From NCBI GenBank assembly GCA_946402335.1, contig CAMIWE010000015.1, positions 1 through 43,979 of the forward strand: a stretch of 43,979 nt of DNA, given 5' to 3'. A program made the translations under genes and the position numbers. The number at the start of each line of letters is the position of its first letter. Position 1 is the first letter of the stretch. The DNA is from an uncultured Lachnoclostridium sp. (GTDB lineage Bacteria; Bacillota; Clostridia; Lachnospirales; Lachnospiraceae). Below, one piece after another: positions 25,743 through 34,167 of this stretch. The notes beneath the pieces are model-generated. The model searched no databases. It was not told the DNA's origin and worked only from the letters and a program-made list of their open reading frames with translations.

Positions 25743-26723
25743 CTACGGACGGTACTCAATAGAACCGCCGGTAAATGTCCGGTATGTGTACTGCTGGCAC
25801 ACATAATTCTTTCCGCCATACGGGTTTAAGAAGATCGCATACTCTCCTCTTACATCACCGGCGTTGTCCCAGGTGTATTCCATCGGCACATAGCTGTCCG
25901 AATAGTAGATGTCGTCGTATTTGCCGAAATCCTGAATCGCATGCGTCAGCAGATCCTCCGGAATCTGATAGTCCAAAATCTCCACCTCGTAACGGATGCC
26001 CACCAGCCGGTTATTCTCAAAGAACAGCGAATAACTCAGCCCGTTAGTATACTCCACACCGTTATAAGTAAGCGGAACCGAGGACCATTCCCAATCCATC
26101 AGTGGCGGAATCGCACCGTAGAAATACTCATTACACTCTTCATAGGTCCGCCCGAACAAGGTCGAATCCACATGCATGATGCCGTCCTTCATGACAAATG
26201 CGTCGCCCGTATCCGTGCTGAGCGGAATCGGGGTCGGTGTCGGGCTCGGCGTTGGTCTCGGTGTCGCCGTCGCCGCCGGAGTGTGTGTCGGGGCCTGGGT
26301 TGCCGTCGGTTTGGGCGTCGCCTTGCGCGTCGGAGTCGGCGTATCGGTCGCCGTGTTCTTCACATAATCGTCGCTCTTTTTATAGATATCCTTCCGGGAT
26401 TCCTTATATTCCTCGGCCGGTTTCATAATCCAGAAATACGCTGCAATCAGAATACCGATTGCAAGCACTGCCTCGATGAGCAGAACAAGCAGATTGGGCT
26501 TCTTTCGGTTCACCGTCATTTCATCGGCTGAAGAGCTCGGCGGAACCGGCGTCTGGTAGTTCCGACTCATGGAGTCGTATGCCGGGGCCGGATAGCCCTG
26601 ATTCACGGGCTCATATACCGGCTGCGAAACAGGTGCTGCAGACTCTTCTTCAATCCGCGCTCCGCACACATGACAGAACGCGCTGTTATCTTTCAATTTT
26701 GCGCCGCATTTGCTGCAAAACAT
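25743..26723 (-). CDS. Zinc-ribbon membrane protein with Pro/Thr-rich stalk and extracellular domain
   Basis: 326 residues. An N-terminal zinc ribbon MFCSKCGAKL...FCHVCGAR (Cys 3, 6, 17 and 20) is cytoplasmic. A Pro/Tyr-rich linker and one membrane helix (about 77-98) follow. Residues 127-170 are a Thr-Pro-rich stalk (PTPTRKATPKPTATQ and similar), and the last 150 residues are a soluble domain with many aromatics (YEECNEYFYGAIPPLMDWEW). The plan of zinc ribbon, helix and outside domain is frequent in Clostridia surface or sensor proteins. Function unknown. Middle gene of a three-gene operon. Confidence 0.78.
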   Translation of the reverse strand: MFCSKCGAKLKDNSAFCHVCGARIEEESAAPVSQPVYEPVNQGYPAPAYDSMSRNYQTPVPPSSSADEMTVNRKKPNLLVLLIEAVLAIGILIAAYFWIMKPAEEYKESRKDIYKKSDDYVKNTATDTPTPTRKATPKPTATQAPTHTPAATATPRPTPSPTPTPIPLSTDTGDAFVMKDGIMHVDSTLFGRTYEECNEYFYGAIPPLMDWEWSSVPLTYNGVEYTNGLSYSLFFENNRLVGIRYEVEILDYQIPEDLLTHAIQDFGKYDDIYYSDSYVPMEYTWDNAGDVRGEYAIFLNPYGGKNYVCQQYTYRTFTGGSIEYRP

Positions 26724-26750
26724 ATTACAATCCTCCGAAAACCGCCCCGA

Positions 26751-27260
26751 TTACAGGAGCGACGATTTGGTCTTAAGACCGGTCATATAAACACGCTCAA
26801 CAACCGCGTTAAAATCAAGTGTCAGGAATGCCTTTTCCACCGCCGTAAGTGCGATGTTCGAAGCCATTCTCGCGGACAGCTCTATGGAGCCGTTCCGCTC
26901 CTTCCAGTTGTTCACTTTGAACAGGAACAGATGAATCCCGTCTCCGCCTTCACCGATGGACGAAAGCGTCGCCGTCATCGTGTTCTGCGCATTGCGGAAT
27001 ATGAGCCGGTCATTGGCCGCATCCTGCGTCATATACACGCCCTCCGCCTGCAGCGTATTCCGGTCAAGCGCCGTCAGGAAAGTCGCCAGGTCCGGCACGA
27101 CCGTCTTGAAGGTATTCGACTGCGTATAGAAGTCATAATTGCGCTTCTTCGCTATGCCCTGCTCGAACTTTTTATTGTTCTTGCGGCCGATGATAATGCC
27201 GATGGCAACCGCAATCGCAATTATACCGATCGTAATCACATAAGGTAACGCGTCACCCAT
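26751..27260 (-). CDS. Membrane-anchored protein of unknown function
   Basis: 169 residues from ATG 27260, chosen because AAGGAGG lies just upstream; an earlier ATG at 27320 lies at the promoter. One N-terminal helix (about 6-26, VITIGIIAIAVAIGIIIGRK) is followed by a soluble domain without recognised motifs. First gene of the operon with the next two genes, 27 bases apart. No family was recognised. Confidence 0.72.
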   Translation of the reverse strand: MGDALPYVITIGIIAIAVAIGIIIGRKNNKKFEQGIAKKRNYDFYTQSNTFKTVVPDLATFLTALDRNTLQAEGVYMTQDAANDRLIFRNAQNTMTATLSSIGEGGDGIHLFLFKVNNWKERNGSIELSARMASNIALTAVEKAFLTLDFNAVVERVYMTGLKTKSSLL

Positions 27261-27322
27261 AGAAAACCTCCTTAACATTCCGCGCGTAATGCGATTCAAC
27301 CCGCACGGAACCAACCACAAAA

Positions 27323-27351
27323 ATTATAACTCTATCCAGCCGGTAAATCAA
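27323..27351 (-). promoter_or_regulatory. Sigma-A-like promoter of the three-gene membrane operon
   Basis: TTGATT, a 17-base spacer, and a perfect TATAAT on the minus strand, about 60 bases before the start at 27260. Confidence 0.8.
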
Positions 27352-27436
27352 TAAAAGACACTGGGAAAAATGTATTGCTTCCGATGAAGGATGCGCTGCT
27401 GACAGGGCTCCCGTTTACGACGGAAAATCTATGCTG

Positions 27437-27523
27437 ATAGTCCTCCCATTTGCAACTGTAATAGTCCTCCGTTTGCAACTGTAATAGTCCTCCGTTTGCG
27501 GCGGGATAGTCCCCGCCGCAAAC
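27437..27523 (+). repeat. Short tandem repeat ATAGTCCTCCGTTTGCAACTGTA, three and a half copies
   Basis: Units begin at 27437, 27461, 27484 and 27506 (spacings 24, 23 and 22). The first three carry ATAGTCCTCC, each with the CCTCC core. The third and fourth units fold into the hairpin at 27494-27523. It lies in an 806-base gene-free stretch (27261-28066) that otherwise holds only terminators and array 1. Confidence 0.85.
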
Positions 27524-27531
27524 GTTTTTTT
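27494..27531 (+). terminator. Strong plus-strand Rho-independent terminator closing the tandem repeat
   Basis: Perfect 12-base-pair stem GTTTGCGGCGGG/CCCGCCGCAAAC, loop ATAGTC, then a run of seven T. No plus-strand gene precedes it, so it may end a small RNA containing the repeats. A convincing promoter was not found. Confidence 0.8.
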
Positions 27532-27543
27532 ACTTATCCACAT

Positions 27544-27580
27544 AAAAAACCGGAGACAGCCGTTTTCGGGTTGTCTCCGG
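27544..27580 (-). terminator. Minus-strand terminator after array 1
   Basis: Stem CCGGAGACAACC/GGCTGTCTCCGG with one G-U pair and a 7-base loop, followed by TTTTTT on the minus strand. It would end the HTH1 transcript after it has read through array 1. Confidence 0.85.
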
Positions 27581-27588
27581 AGAGTGTA

Positions 27589-28038
27589 TGGCATTCAATT
27601 TCATTTCTTCTGTTTTGAGTACCACACTTTTTTCGCGGCCTTACTCTTCAATGGTACTAAACTGGATATATTATAATTTGAGTACCACAATCTTCCAGTT
27701 ATTCTGGTACTCATTTCAATGAATTCCGGTTTGAGTACCATGATTTTCACATTACAACCATCTTGGATGGTACTAAACAAGTTAAACCACAATTTGAGTA
27801 CCATTGAATTCCATCCGGAGTGGTACTCAACTTAATAAATTCCAACTTGAGTACCACATTTCTTTCACTTTCCCATTTTTCAAATGGTACTAAACAAGAT
27901 AAACCATGATTTGAGTACCACAAACTTCCAGTCAATTGGTACCAAACTCTATAAATCAATTCTTGAGTACCATAATCCGTCCATTGCTATCACTTGAGTA
28001 CCATAATTTTCACATTGCAGCTTTCCCGGATGGCGAAC
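27589..28038. repeat. Array 1 of GAGTACCA/TGGTACTC half-sites
   Basis: Left halves (GAGTACCA) start at 27617, 27680, 27733, 27796, 27849, 27913, 27965 and 27996. Inverted right halves (TGGTACTC or TGGTACTA) start at 27652, 27705, 27768, 27821, 27885 and 27937, with a degenerate one at 27589 and a decayed one near 28031. Left-to-right distances alternate 35, 25, 35, 25, 36, 24; every right half is exactly 28 bases from the next left half. The super-period is 116 bases. Loops and linkers vary much more than the half-sites. The right end reaches within 30 bases of the HTH1 stop codon. Confidence 0.95.
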
Positions 28039-28066
28039 AGCAAGATAACCCTTGAAAAAATCACAT

Positions 28067-28588
28067 CTATTTCTTCGCTTTTGGGTTGGTGCTTCCGCCG
28101 GTTCCGCCTGCGGCGTCCTTTTCGGGATTGTCCTTCTTCTCCTTTTCCGCAACAAGCGGTTCCTTTTTGTGTTCATGAAGTTGCTCATTAATCTTCATGA
28201 CCGACCAGTTTTCACGGTTAATGTTGTATATGATAATTGCGTCATACGGGTCTCTCGGATAGAGGATTCCGCATCCGGCAATCTCTAACGCCCGCTGTGT
28301 TTCCGAAAGAGTCATATGGCATGCAATACAGATTGCGATCAGTCTCTTCTTGTCGGGGTTCTTCCTATTCCCATTGAAAAACTGATAGGCATAAGACGGG
28401 TTCACGGTGCTTTGGCGGATTACTTCGCTCAATACCTGTCCCTTTGCAGAGAGTGTCTCGTTCAGGTAACTCGACAATACCATCTCCCGCGAGCTCTTTA
28501 AATTCTCCAGATACTCCCTAAGTTCCCTTTCCTTCCCGGCTTTTCCGAGAATGTCGCTGAGTTCTTTGGTTGTCTTTTCAAATTTCAT
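28067..28588 (-). CDS. Small helix-turn-helix-like protein HTH1, paralogue of HTH2
   Basis: 173 residues from ATG 28588 (AGGAG 12 bases upstream); a longer ORF to 28687 covers the promoter. The core (about 40-140) is helical and looks like a lambda-repressor/XRE-type fold: SSYLNETLSAKGQVLSEVIR, then SYAYQFFNGNRKNPDKKRL as probable turn and recognition helix, then CHMTLSETQRALEIAG and the conserved ILYPRDPYDAIIIYNINREN. It is alignable along its length with the gene at 41487. The last 35 residues are a Lys/Glu/Gly-rich tail missing in HTH2. Array 1 lies directly after the stop with no terminator between, so it is the 3' untranslated region of this mRNA. DNA binding is inferred. Confidence 0.75.
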   Translation of the reverse strand: MKFEKTTKELSDILGKAGKERELREYLENLKSSREMVLSSYLNETLSAKGQVLSEVIRQSTVNPSYAYQFFNGNRKNPDKKRLIAICIACHMTLSETQRALEIAGCGILYPRDPYDAIIIYNINRENWSVMKINEQLHEHKKEPLVAEKEKKDNPEKDAAGGTGGSTNPKAKK

Positions 28589-28658
28589 CGGTATCGGAGT
28601 CTCCTTTCCGCAAAATCCGTTATTACGGTTTTTTCGTGTAATCTGAAAAATAAGAGCC

Positions 28659-28687
28659 ATAATAGCGCGAATATAAATAGAATGCAA
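28659..28687 (-). promoter_or_regulatory. Promoter of HTH1
   Basis: TTGCAT, a 17-base spacer, and TATTAT on the minus strand, overlapping the region just after the ABC transporter stop codon. A near-palindrome CCGTTATTACGG lies in the leader at about 28618-28629. Confidence 0.6.
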
Positions 28688-28698
28688 AACCTTTAATT

Positions 28699-31005
28699 CT
28701 ATCTATTTTTAATCAAATCTATCGGTTTTTTATCGGAAATAACCCATATCGATCCCCATACCATGAATATGCATAATCCCCCAAAAAGCGCGGAACAACC
28801 CACTTCCCAAAAAGAATTGAAAAACCAAAAATTATGTTCTACAAAATAATAGTCTTGAAATCTGGAATTCAAAAGTCGTATTGCAATCATGCTTTCTATC
28901 ATTGCTAAAAGCGCGGTAGCAAAGCACAGACAAATTGTTTCAATCAAAAAAGTTCTTATTACATCCGCGTTTGACATACCTAATGCCCGAAAAACACCAA
29001 TCTTTTCCCTATTCTCACGAATGTCAACCGCATAAAAGAAGGCACAAAGAAGAATAAGCAAAAAGCCACCACAAATAATAACTATTTTTGCCGTCCCAGT
29101 ATAAAACTCATTGTTCCTCTCATATTCTTCATATATAATCGCAATGTCGTTATCAAAAAAACGAACACCTGAAGTCAACAGCTTTGAAAAAGCCTTTGCC
29201 TTACTTTTTTTGCTATTCACGATCAACCAAAAAGAGTCAGGAAAGTACTTATCATAATAATCTCTTCTCAACTGTTGGAATACGCCCCCACTAACTGCGA
29301 TAACAGGTTCATCCATATCCATAACCCCAACAATCTTCACATCGGACAGATATTCGCTAACATTCAAAGTCCCTGAAAAAGCAGTTTTTTGTTCTGTTGC
29401 ATAAATATTGGGAAAATGAAACTCTTCCAATGTCAAGTCACTAATATCTCCGCTAAAGTATAACCCGTTCTTAACAAGATAATCTCTTGAAACAACTACT
29501 TCACTGTCTGACGAGGGAAACCGTCCGCAACAAAGTGAAATCTTAGGGTTATCAGCTGATATAAATTTATTCTTTACAAAAAGATTGAAAGAAAGTGTTT
29601 GCATTTCACTGATTTCACTTTCCGGAATAAGGATATAATCTAGCCGCATCAACCTCTCAAGAAAAGAATCTGATACTATTGCCGAATTGCTTGCGCCATG
29701 AACACTTTCCCTTCCTTTATAAGTAGTATGTTTATTCCCTACAATCCCGCAAATCTTCATAGGAAACCCCATAACAGAAATGGATGATTCCAATACATTC
29801 TCTGGAAGGGATAGGACTTCGACTAGTTCTTCATTAATAACTATCTCATCTTCAGTTTGTGGTCTTCTTCCTTTTTTCAGTACTATTTCGTCTTCTGAAG
29901 AAAAGATTATACTTGCCTCAGTTCTCAATCCCCCATATTCTACTGGAACGCCCTCAAATGCAGGAGCAACACTATCAACACCAAATTCTTGAATCAATAT
30001 GTTTTTCAGTTCAGACCGATTCAACGACGAAAAAGAAGCCTCCACTCCTAAAGAATCAACGAATTCTTTAACCTCAAAAGGTTGAAGAAACCTTATCTCA
30101 TATTCTTTAGTACAAACATCAATGGCTTTTCCACAATCGTTCCAAAGATAATACCCAGCGATTTTTATTCCCGTCAACACTGTTGATAATATAATGCATA
30201 AAAGAATGCCTCGAAGCAATCTTCTTTTTATCATTCTTCCCGCAAGAAACAAGCAGAAATTAACAGGTGAACGTTTTATTGCACTCTCCCTTCGCGATAA
30301 TAGATCAGTTCTCCCCTCTGAAATTAATCGATCCGCAATAATCCTTCCACCTTGTATTTCAATAATACGATCCGAATACTTTTCAGCTATTCTTCTATCA
30401 TGTGTTACCAAAACAACCAGGCACGATTCAGCACATTTTTTCAGCAATCGCATTATCAATTCGGCACTATTTGAATCCAAATTTCCCGTCGGTTCATCCG
30501 CCAGTATTATTCTGGGATTCTTTACCATTGCCCTTGCAATTGATACCCTTTGTTGTTGCCCCCCGGATAATTCATCAACTGTCCTATCTTTTTGTTCTTT
30601 CAGACCAACGAATTCTAAAATCTCATCGACTTTTTTCTTTTTTTCAAACTCAGCGTTCTGTATTCTCAAGGGAAGTTCTACATTTTCATATACTGACAGT
30701 TCTTTGAGAAGATAGTAATCTTGAAAAATGAATCCAACATCTCGATTTCGATAATGTTCACACTGAGTTTCCGTGAAGTCCGTCAGATATACTTTTTCTC
30801 CCTGATATTCTGTCTCTACTATCCCTGATGTTGGTTTATCTAATGTTCCTAAGATATTCAGCAAAGTGGTTTTGCCGCATCCGCTTTCCCCAACAATGGA
30901 TATCATTCCTTTATTTGGTAGTTCAAGCGATAAGCTATCTATTGCACAGACTTTTTTCCCTTTCTTAGTCCGATACTCTTTTGTAACTTCCCGCAGAATA
31001 AACAT
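28699..31005 (-). CDS. ABC transporter, fused LolD-like ATPase and FtsX/MacB-like permease
   Basis: 768 residues. The ATPase (1-230) has Walker A GESGCGKTT (about 39-47), signature ELSGGQQQR, Walker B IILADEPTG and VTHDRR. The permease starts with one helix (about 268-292), has a large outside domain of about 340 residues, and ends with three helices (about 650-760), the FtsX/MacB plan. Such type VII transporters act as mechanical exporters or peptide sensors. Here it shares an operon with two secreted or anchored proteins, so it may move or protect against them; inference only. GGAGG precedes the ATG. Codons are markedly AT-rich compared with flanking genes. Confidence 0.88.
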   Translation of the reverse strand: MFILREVTKEYRTKKGKKVCAIDSLSLELPNKGMISIVGESGCGKTTLLNILGTLDKPTSGIVETEYQGEKVYLTDFTETQCEHYRNRDVGFIFQDYYLLKELSVYENVELPLRIQNAEFEKKKKVDEILEFVGLKEQKDRTVDELSGGQQQRVSIARAMVKNPRIILADEPTGNLDSNSAELIMRLLKKCAESCLVVLVTHDRRIAEKYSDRIIEIQGGRIIADRLISEGRTDLLSRRESAIKRSPVNFCLFLAGRMIKRRLLRGILLCIILSTVLTGIKIAGYYLWNDCGKAIDVCTKEYEIRFLQPFEVKEFVDSLGVEASFSSLNRSELKNILIQEFGVDSVAPAFEGVPVEYGGLRTEASIIFSSEDEIVLKKGRRPQTEDEIVINEELVEVLSLPENVLESSISVMGFPMKICGIVGNKHTTYKGRESVHGASNSAIVSDSFLERLMRLDYILIPESEISEMQTLSFNLFVKNKFISADNPKISLCCGRFPSSDSEVVVSRDYLVKNGLYFSGDISDLTLEEFHFPNIYATEQKTAFSGTLNVSEYLSDVKIVGVMDMDEPVIAVSGGVFQQLRRDYYDKYFPDSFWLIVNSKKSKAKAFSKLLTSGVRFFDNDIAIIYEEYERNNEFYTGTAKIVIICGGFLLILLCAFFYAVDIRENREKIGVFRALGMSNADVIRTFLIETICLCFATALLAMIESMIAIRLLNSRFQDYYFVEHNFWFFNSFWEVGCSALFGGLCIFMVWGSIWVISDKKPIDLIKNR

Positions 31006-31025
31006 TTTCTAAATCCTCCGATTTT

Positions 31026-31640
31026 TCAATAGCCCCAAAAGAGTGTGCAACATGTATCCATTGCTCCATAAACTTCCTCAGATAGATTCATCCCGCGACC
31101 AACTATTTCATCTAATTGGCCTCCGCTTACCAATTTCCACTCACCATTATAATGAACTACAATGACATCCGTACAATAATCAGGATTAATTCCGCATTTT
31201 GTTCCATCATTTTTCGATTGGTCAAACACTTCCCCTATGTAAGCTAAGTTTTTCCTCCCCATATAAAAAAGTATATATCGCGAATCCGTAGACAAAATCT
31301 CAAAAATCAGGTCGATATCATCTTTTGTAACTCCCGTTTCCGAAGAATAATCATTGATTACTATCATAGCTTTTGAACAGTTCTCCTCTTTTTTGATACT
31401 GTCTCTGCTAATAGTTCCCGGAAAGCGTACATTGATTGCATATTCCAATTCTGAATACTCCCCAAACCAAATCACATCCGTCGGATATCTCTTAGTCAAT
31501 AGGTATGCCCCCCGCTCTTTATATGGCATACTCCTTATATCCTCAGACTGTGGGTCTGCTTTTTTCATCCAGAGGGCAATCACAATTCCTAAAGTTCCAA
31601 GTATAATTATCCACAATCCACATACAATAGCTTTCTTCAT
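31026..31640 (-). CDS. Membrane-anchored extracytoplasmic protein of unknown function
   Basis: 204 residues. An N-terminal hydrophobic helix (about 4-25, IVCGLWIIILGTLGIVIALW) acts as anchor or uncleaved signal. The outside part has four to five Cys, including a CC near the C-terminus. No family recognised. Middle gene of the AT-rich operon; AAAGGAAG precedes the ATG, and only 20 bases separate it from the ABC gene. Low GC fits the rest of the island. Confidence 0.72.
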   Translation of the reverse strand: MKKAIVCGLWIIILGTLGIVIALWMKKADPQSEDIRSMPYKERGAYLLTKRYPTDVIWFGEYSELEYAINVRFPGTISRDSIKKEENCSKAMIVINDYSSETGVTKDDIDLIFEILSTDSRYILFYMGRKNLAYIGEVFDQSKNDGTKCGINPDYCTDVIVVHYNGEWKLVSGGQLDEIVGRGMNLSEEVYGAMDTCCTLFWGY

Positions 31641-31670
31641 GAATAACTTCCTTTCTCTAGTTGCCTTATA

Positions 31671-32651
31671 TCAATAGTTTCCAGATATCGGCACGCTGGC
31701 ACTTCCGGAAAAAGTGGCTAGTTCTTTCGTAAAACTGTTTTCTTTCATAATCGTAAAATATGCTTTAAAAACTGTTTTGGTACTAAAAGCCTGATCAGTC
31801 ACGAACCAGTATCCTGCGCGTACAATTGTAGGTTCATATATGGTCTTTTTTCGTGCAGCAGTAACAACATTCTGCGAACTATACTTTTTATAATCAAATC
31901 GTTTCTGAAATACTCCATTCCACGTATTATCTAGACTGGAATTTGATGGAATGACAAAATTATCTTTATAGTTTACCAAAGTTCCTTTAATTTCCGTTCC
32001 ACCAAAAGACAATGATTTTTTTAAAAAGTTAAGAGAAAAGGTAATGCGGACTTGATCACTTCCCCCCGCATCAGGAAATTGAGTAGAAGGATAGGTGGCT
32101 TTTATTACGCCTTTATTACTCGTCACAAAAGGAAGACTTGAATCGATAATATACGCATCCTCACTACCTACTTTTGTATACCTGATTGCCCCATTTGACG
32201 ACTTATTTCTCATATCATAGTACTTACTTATATATCCTTTTGCTATCACATTTGTCTCGGGGAACATCAATAAAGTACTATCGTTGGTCACAAAATAAGT
32301 GTTCTCATATTTTGCTTCAAACAACTGACCATTACTAGGATTTTCATATACATTTTTGTATAATCCCTGTTTGTGAACTGATTTTTGAATTACAACATTA
32401 TAATATGCCGTACCAATCAAGGTGTTTGCCGGAATACAGTATTGAATAAAACCATCTAATCCGATTGAACTTGGTGATGTCAGGGCAATTTCTTTTGTAG
32501 TAATAACTCTTACTCTGTGGGAAACATCGCCCACATTCTTCATTTGTACATTCACCTCATTTTGTCTAGCCTTTGCATTGTTTTCTGTCATAGCTACGAA
32601 ACTTATCACTAAAACGATAAAAGAAACAAGAATAAACCCTAATTTTTTCAT
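31671..32651 (-). CDS. Secreted protein of unknown function
   Basis: 326 residues with a clear signal peptide (about 1-28, hydrophobic LGFILVSFIVLVISFVAM, then ENNAKA). The mature part is Ser/Thr/Tyr/Asn-rich and likely beta-structured, with no recognised domain. GGAGG lies 7 bases before the ATG. It is the first gene of the AT-rich operon, so it should be the most expressed of the three. Together with the ABC permease and the anchored protein it could be an exported effector, a structural surface protein or an immunity partner. I cannot decide. Confidence 0.72.
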   Translation of the reverse strand: MKKLGFILVSFIVLVISFVAMTENNAKARQNEVNVQMKNVGDVSHRVRVITTKEIALTSPSSIGLDGFIQYCIPANTLIGTAYYNVVIQKSVHKQGLYKNVYENPSNGQLFEAKYENTYFVTNDSTLLMFPETNVIAKGYISKYYDMRNKSSNGAIRYTKVGSEDAYIIDSSLPFVTSNKGVIKATYPSTQFPDAGGSDQVRITFSLNFLKKSLSFGGTEIKGTLVNYKDNFVIPSNSSLDNTWNGVFQKRFDYKKYSSQNVVTAARKKTIYEPTIVRAGYWFVTDQAFSTKTVFKAYFTIMKENSFTKELATFSGSASVPISGNY

Positions 32652-32710
32652 GCTTTAACCTCCACTATGTTTTCCTCTGATTTCTCACAAAGAAATTTAA
32701 CTATTTTAAT

Positions 32711-32739
32711 ATTATAACATGGCGTGATGGCAAAAGCAA
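32711..32739 (-). promoter_or_regulatory. Promoter of the AT-rich export operon
   Basis: TTGCTT, a 17-base spacer, and a perfect TATAAT on the minus strand, about 60 bases before the start at 32651. The remaining gene-free stretch 32740-32960 holds only the terminator at 32847-32879. Confidence 0.75.
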
Positions 32740-32846
32740 GAATAATCCAACGATGTATCTTTTTCACTCTTCTACCATTAAAAAGTTCTCAAAAACTTGT
32801 TTCGACTGGGCAAAAAAGTTTAACAATTTCGTGTTCTTCCTAATGC

Positions 32847-32879
32847 AAAACCCCCATGCCAAATCGTATAAGGCATGGG
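32847..32879 (-). terminator. Terminator of the OB-fold membrane protein gene
   Basis: Stem CCCATGCC/GGCATGGG with an 11-base loop, followed by GGTTTTG on the minus strand. The T run is short, so this is moderately sure. Confidence 0.6.
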
Positions 32880-32960
32880 AGTCTGTGTTATTATTCATCA
32901 ACTCTATGTTTTTTTACCGGGTCAAAGATCTCCTTCAATTCCTTACGGAGTTTTTTCAAC

Positions 32961-33881
32961 TTATTTTACCTTTGCGCGGCATACCTGCGCATCGTATCCG
33001 AACGCTTCGCCGTAACATACGCCGGCGATTGTAACTTTGACGGTCTTCTTCGGGGAACCGAGAGCATCCGGATTAGCATCGTTCTTTACCTTTTCGAAAT
33101 CCGCTTCGTTTTCGAAGTAGACCTCGATTCCGTCGAGCAGGCTATCCAGGGATTTGTCCTGATCTTCCGGAACGATGATGATGTAGTCGGAAGTGTCGGC
33201 GATATAGCTTACTTTTCCGGTAAATTCGACCGTCTTGCCCCAGTACTGAGCATCGGCGCTGACCTTGTTGTCCTTATACGCCTGCATGAGCGTTTTGATC
33301 GGAACAGTCATTGCCGAATTGTAGTCCGGATTGACCGCGAAGGAGCTGTCAATGATTGCCTTCTCGAGTTCGATGCCACCGAAAATCTTACCGTTACAAA
33401 TACCTGAAACCGTAATCACGGAATCCTTGGTAACCGAAGTGAGGTCTCCTTTGTCGGCAGGCTTTACATGAATCGAAAACAGCGTCGACAGGGAGGCAAA
33501 TGTATCGATCCGGATATAATCCTCTTCGATTGCACCGACCTTGCCGGTAATTGCAACAACGGTATCCTTGTACTTGGATTCGCCCTTTTCCTCGCCTTCG
33601 TAAAACTCCTTAATGATCTCATCGGCCGTGAGCTTTGCGGACGGCTTCTTCACATCCAGACCGGAACGCTTGATTGCTTTTACGATGAAGAAGAGAACGA
33701 TAATTGCCAGTACCCAGAACCAGAACCTCTTATAAATCGGCTTCTTGTTCTTGGCACCGCAGGACGGACACTTTTTCGCTTTCTTCGCCATCTTGGCGCC
33801 GCAGGTCTTGCAGAGAATCATGCCCTTCGGCAGAGTTTCCTGCTCTTCATTTACAACATTTTTCTCTTTATTCTCTTCCAT
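32961..33881 (-). CDS. Zinc-ribbon membrane protein with two OB-fold-like (tRNA_anti-like) domains
   Basis: 306 residues. N-terminal zinc ribbon with two Cys pairs (CKTCGAKM...CPSCGAK, about 24-41), one membrane helix (about 53-68, FWFWVLAIIVLFFIVKAI), then two copies of a beta-barrel-like domain: about 85-185 with VVAITGKVGAIEEDYIRI, and about 205-305 with TVEFTGKVSYIADTSDYI. These resemble the OB-fold tRNA_anti-like domain of extracytoplasmic proteins. Function unknown. AAGGAGGG lies 8 bases before the ATG. Normal GC content, unlike the neighbour to its left. Confidence 0.8.
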   Translation of the reverse strand: MEENKEKNVVNEEQETLPKGMILCKTCGAKMAKKAKKCPSCGAKNKKPIYKRFWFWVLAIIVLFFIVKAIKRSGLDVKKPSAKLTADEIIKEFYEGEEKGESKYKDTVVAITGKVGAIEEDYIRIDTFASLSTLFSIHVKPADKGDLTSVTKDSVITVSGICNGKIFGGIELEKAIIDSSFAVNPDYNSAMTVPIKTLMQAYKDNKVSADAQYWGKTVEFTGKVSYIADTSDYIIIVPEDQDKSLDSLLDGIEVYFENEADFEKVKNDANPDALGSPKKTVKVTIAGVCYGEAFGYDAQVCRAKVK

Positions 33882-34088
33882 AAGGATCCCTCCTTGTTTG
33901 TTTTGATGATTTCATTCTATCGCAACCAAAGAAGGGATTTTTATGCTGTCAGCATCATCTTTCACGGCTTTTCTGCCTGACAGATTATGTTGCATATTGT
34001 GCCTTAAATCAGACTCTTTTCCGCCATCCGTGTGTGCTATGGAAAATGCCCGCCTCTTCAGATTCTATCAATCCGGGCATTCCCATAC

Positions 34089-34117
34089 AAAAAAGTCCGA
34101 GGCGTATTGCCCCGGAC
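34089..34117 (-). terminator. Terminator of the giant secreted protein gene
   Basis: On the minus strand GTCCGGGGC/GCCTCGGAC (one G-U pair, 5-base loop) is extended by AAA/TTT and followed by a T run. Confidence 0.88.
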
Positions 34118-34167
34118 TTTTCCGAATCAATTTTGAACGATAATCGAACCGAATTCCTGATTCTCCA

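Noticed and set aside
27601-27959. Minus-strand ORFs through array 1 with repeated WYSN and LVP peptides (also 42185-42543 in array 2)
   Set aside because: The super-period of 116 bases is not a multiple of three, so the reading frame changes at each short unit. There are no ribosome sites, and the conserved part is the DNA half-site, not a protein motif.
27589-28038. Array as CRISPR
   Set aside because: Repeats are only 8-11 bases, alternate in orientation and have two spacer lengths. No cas genes are nearby.
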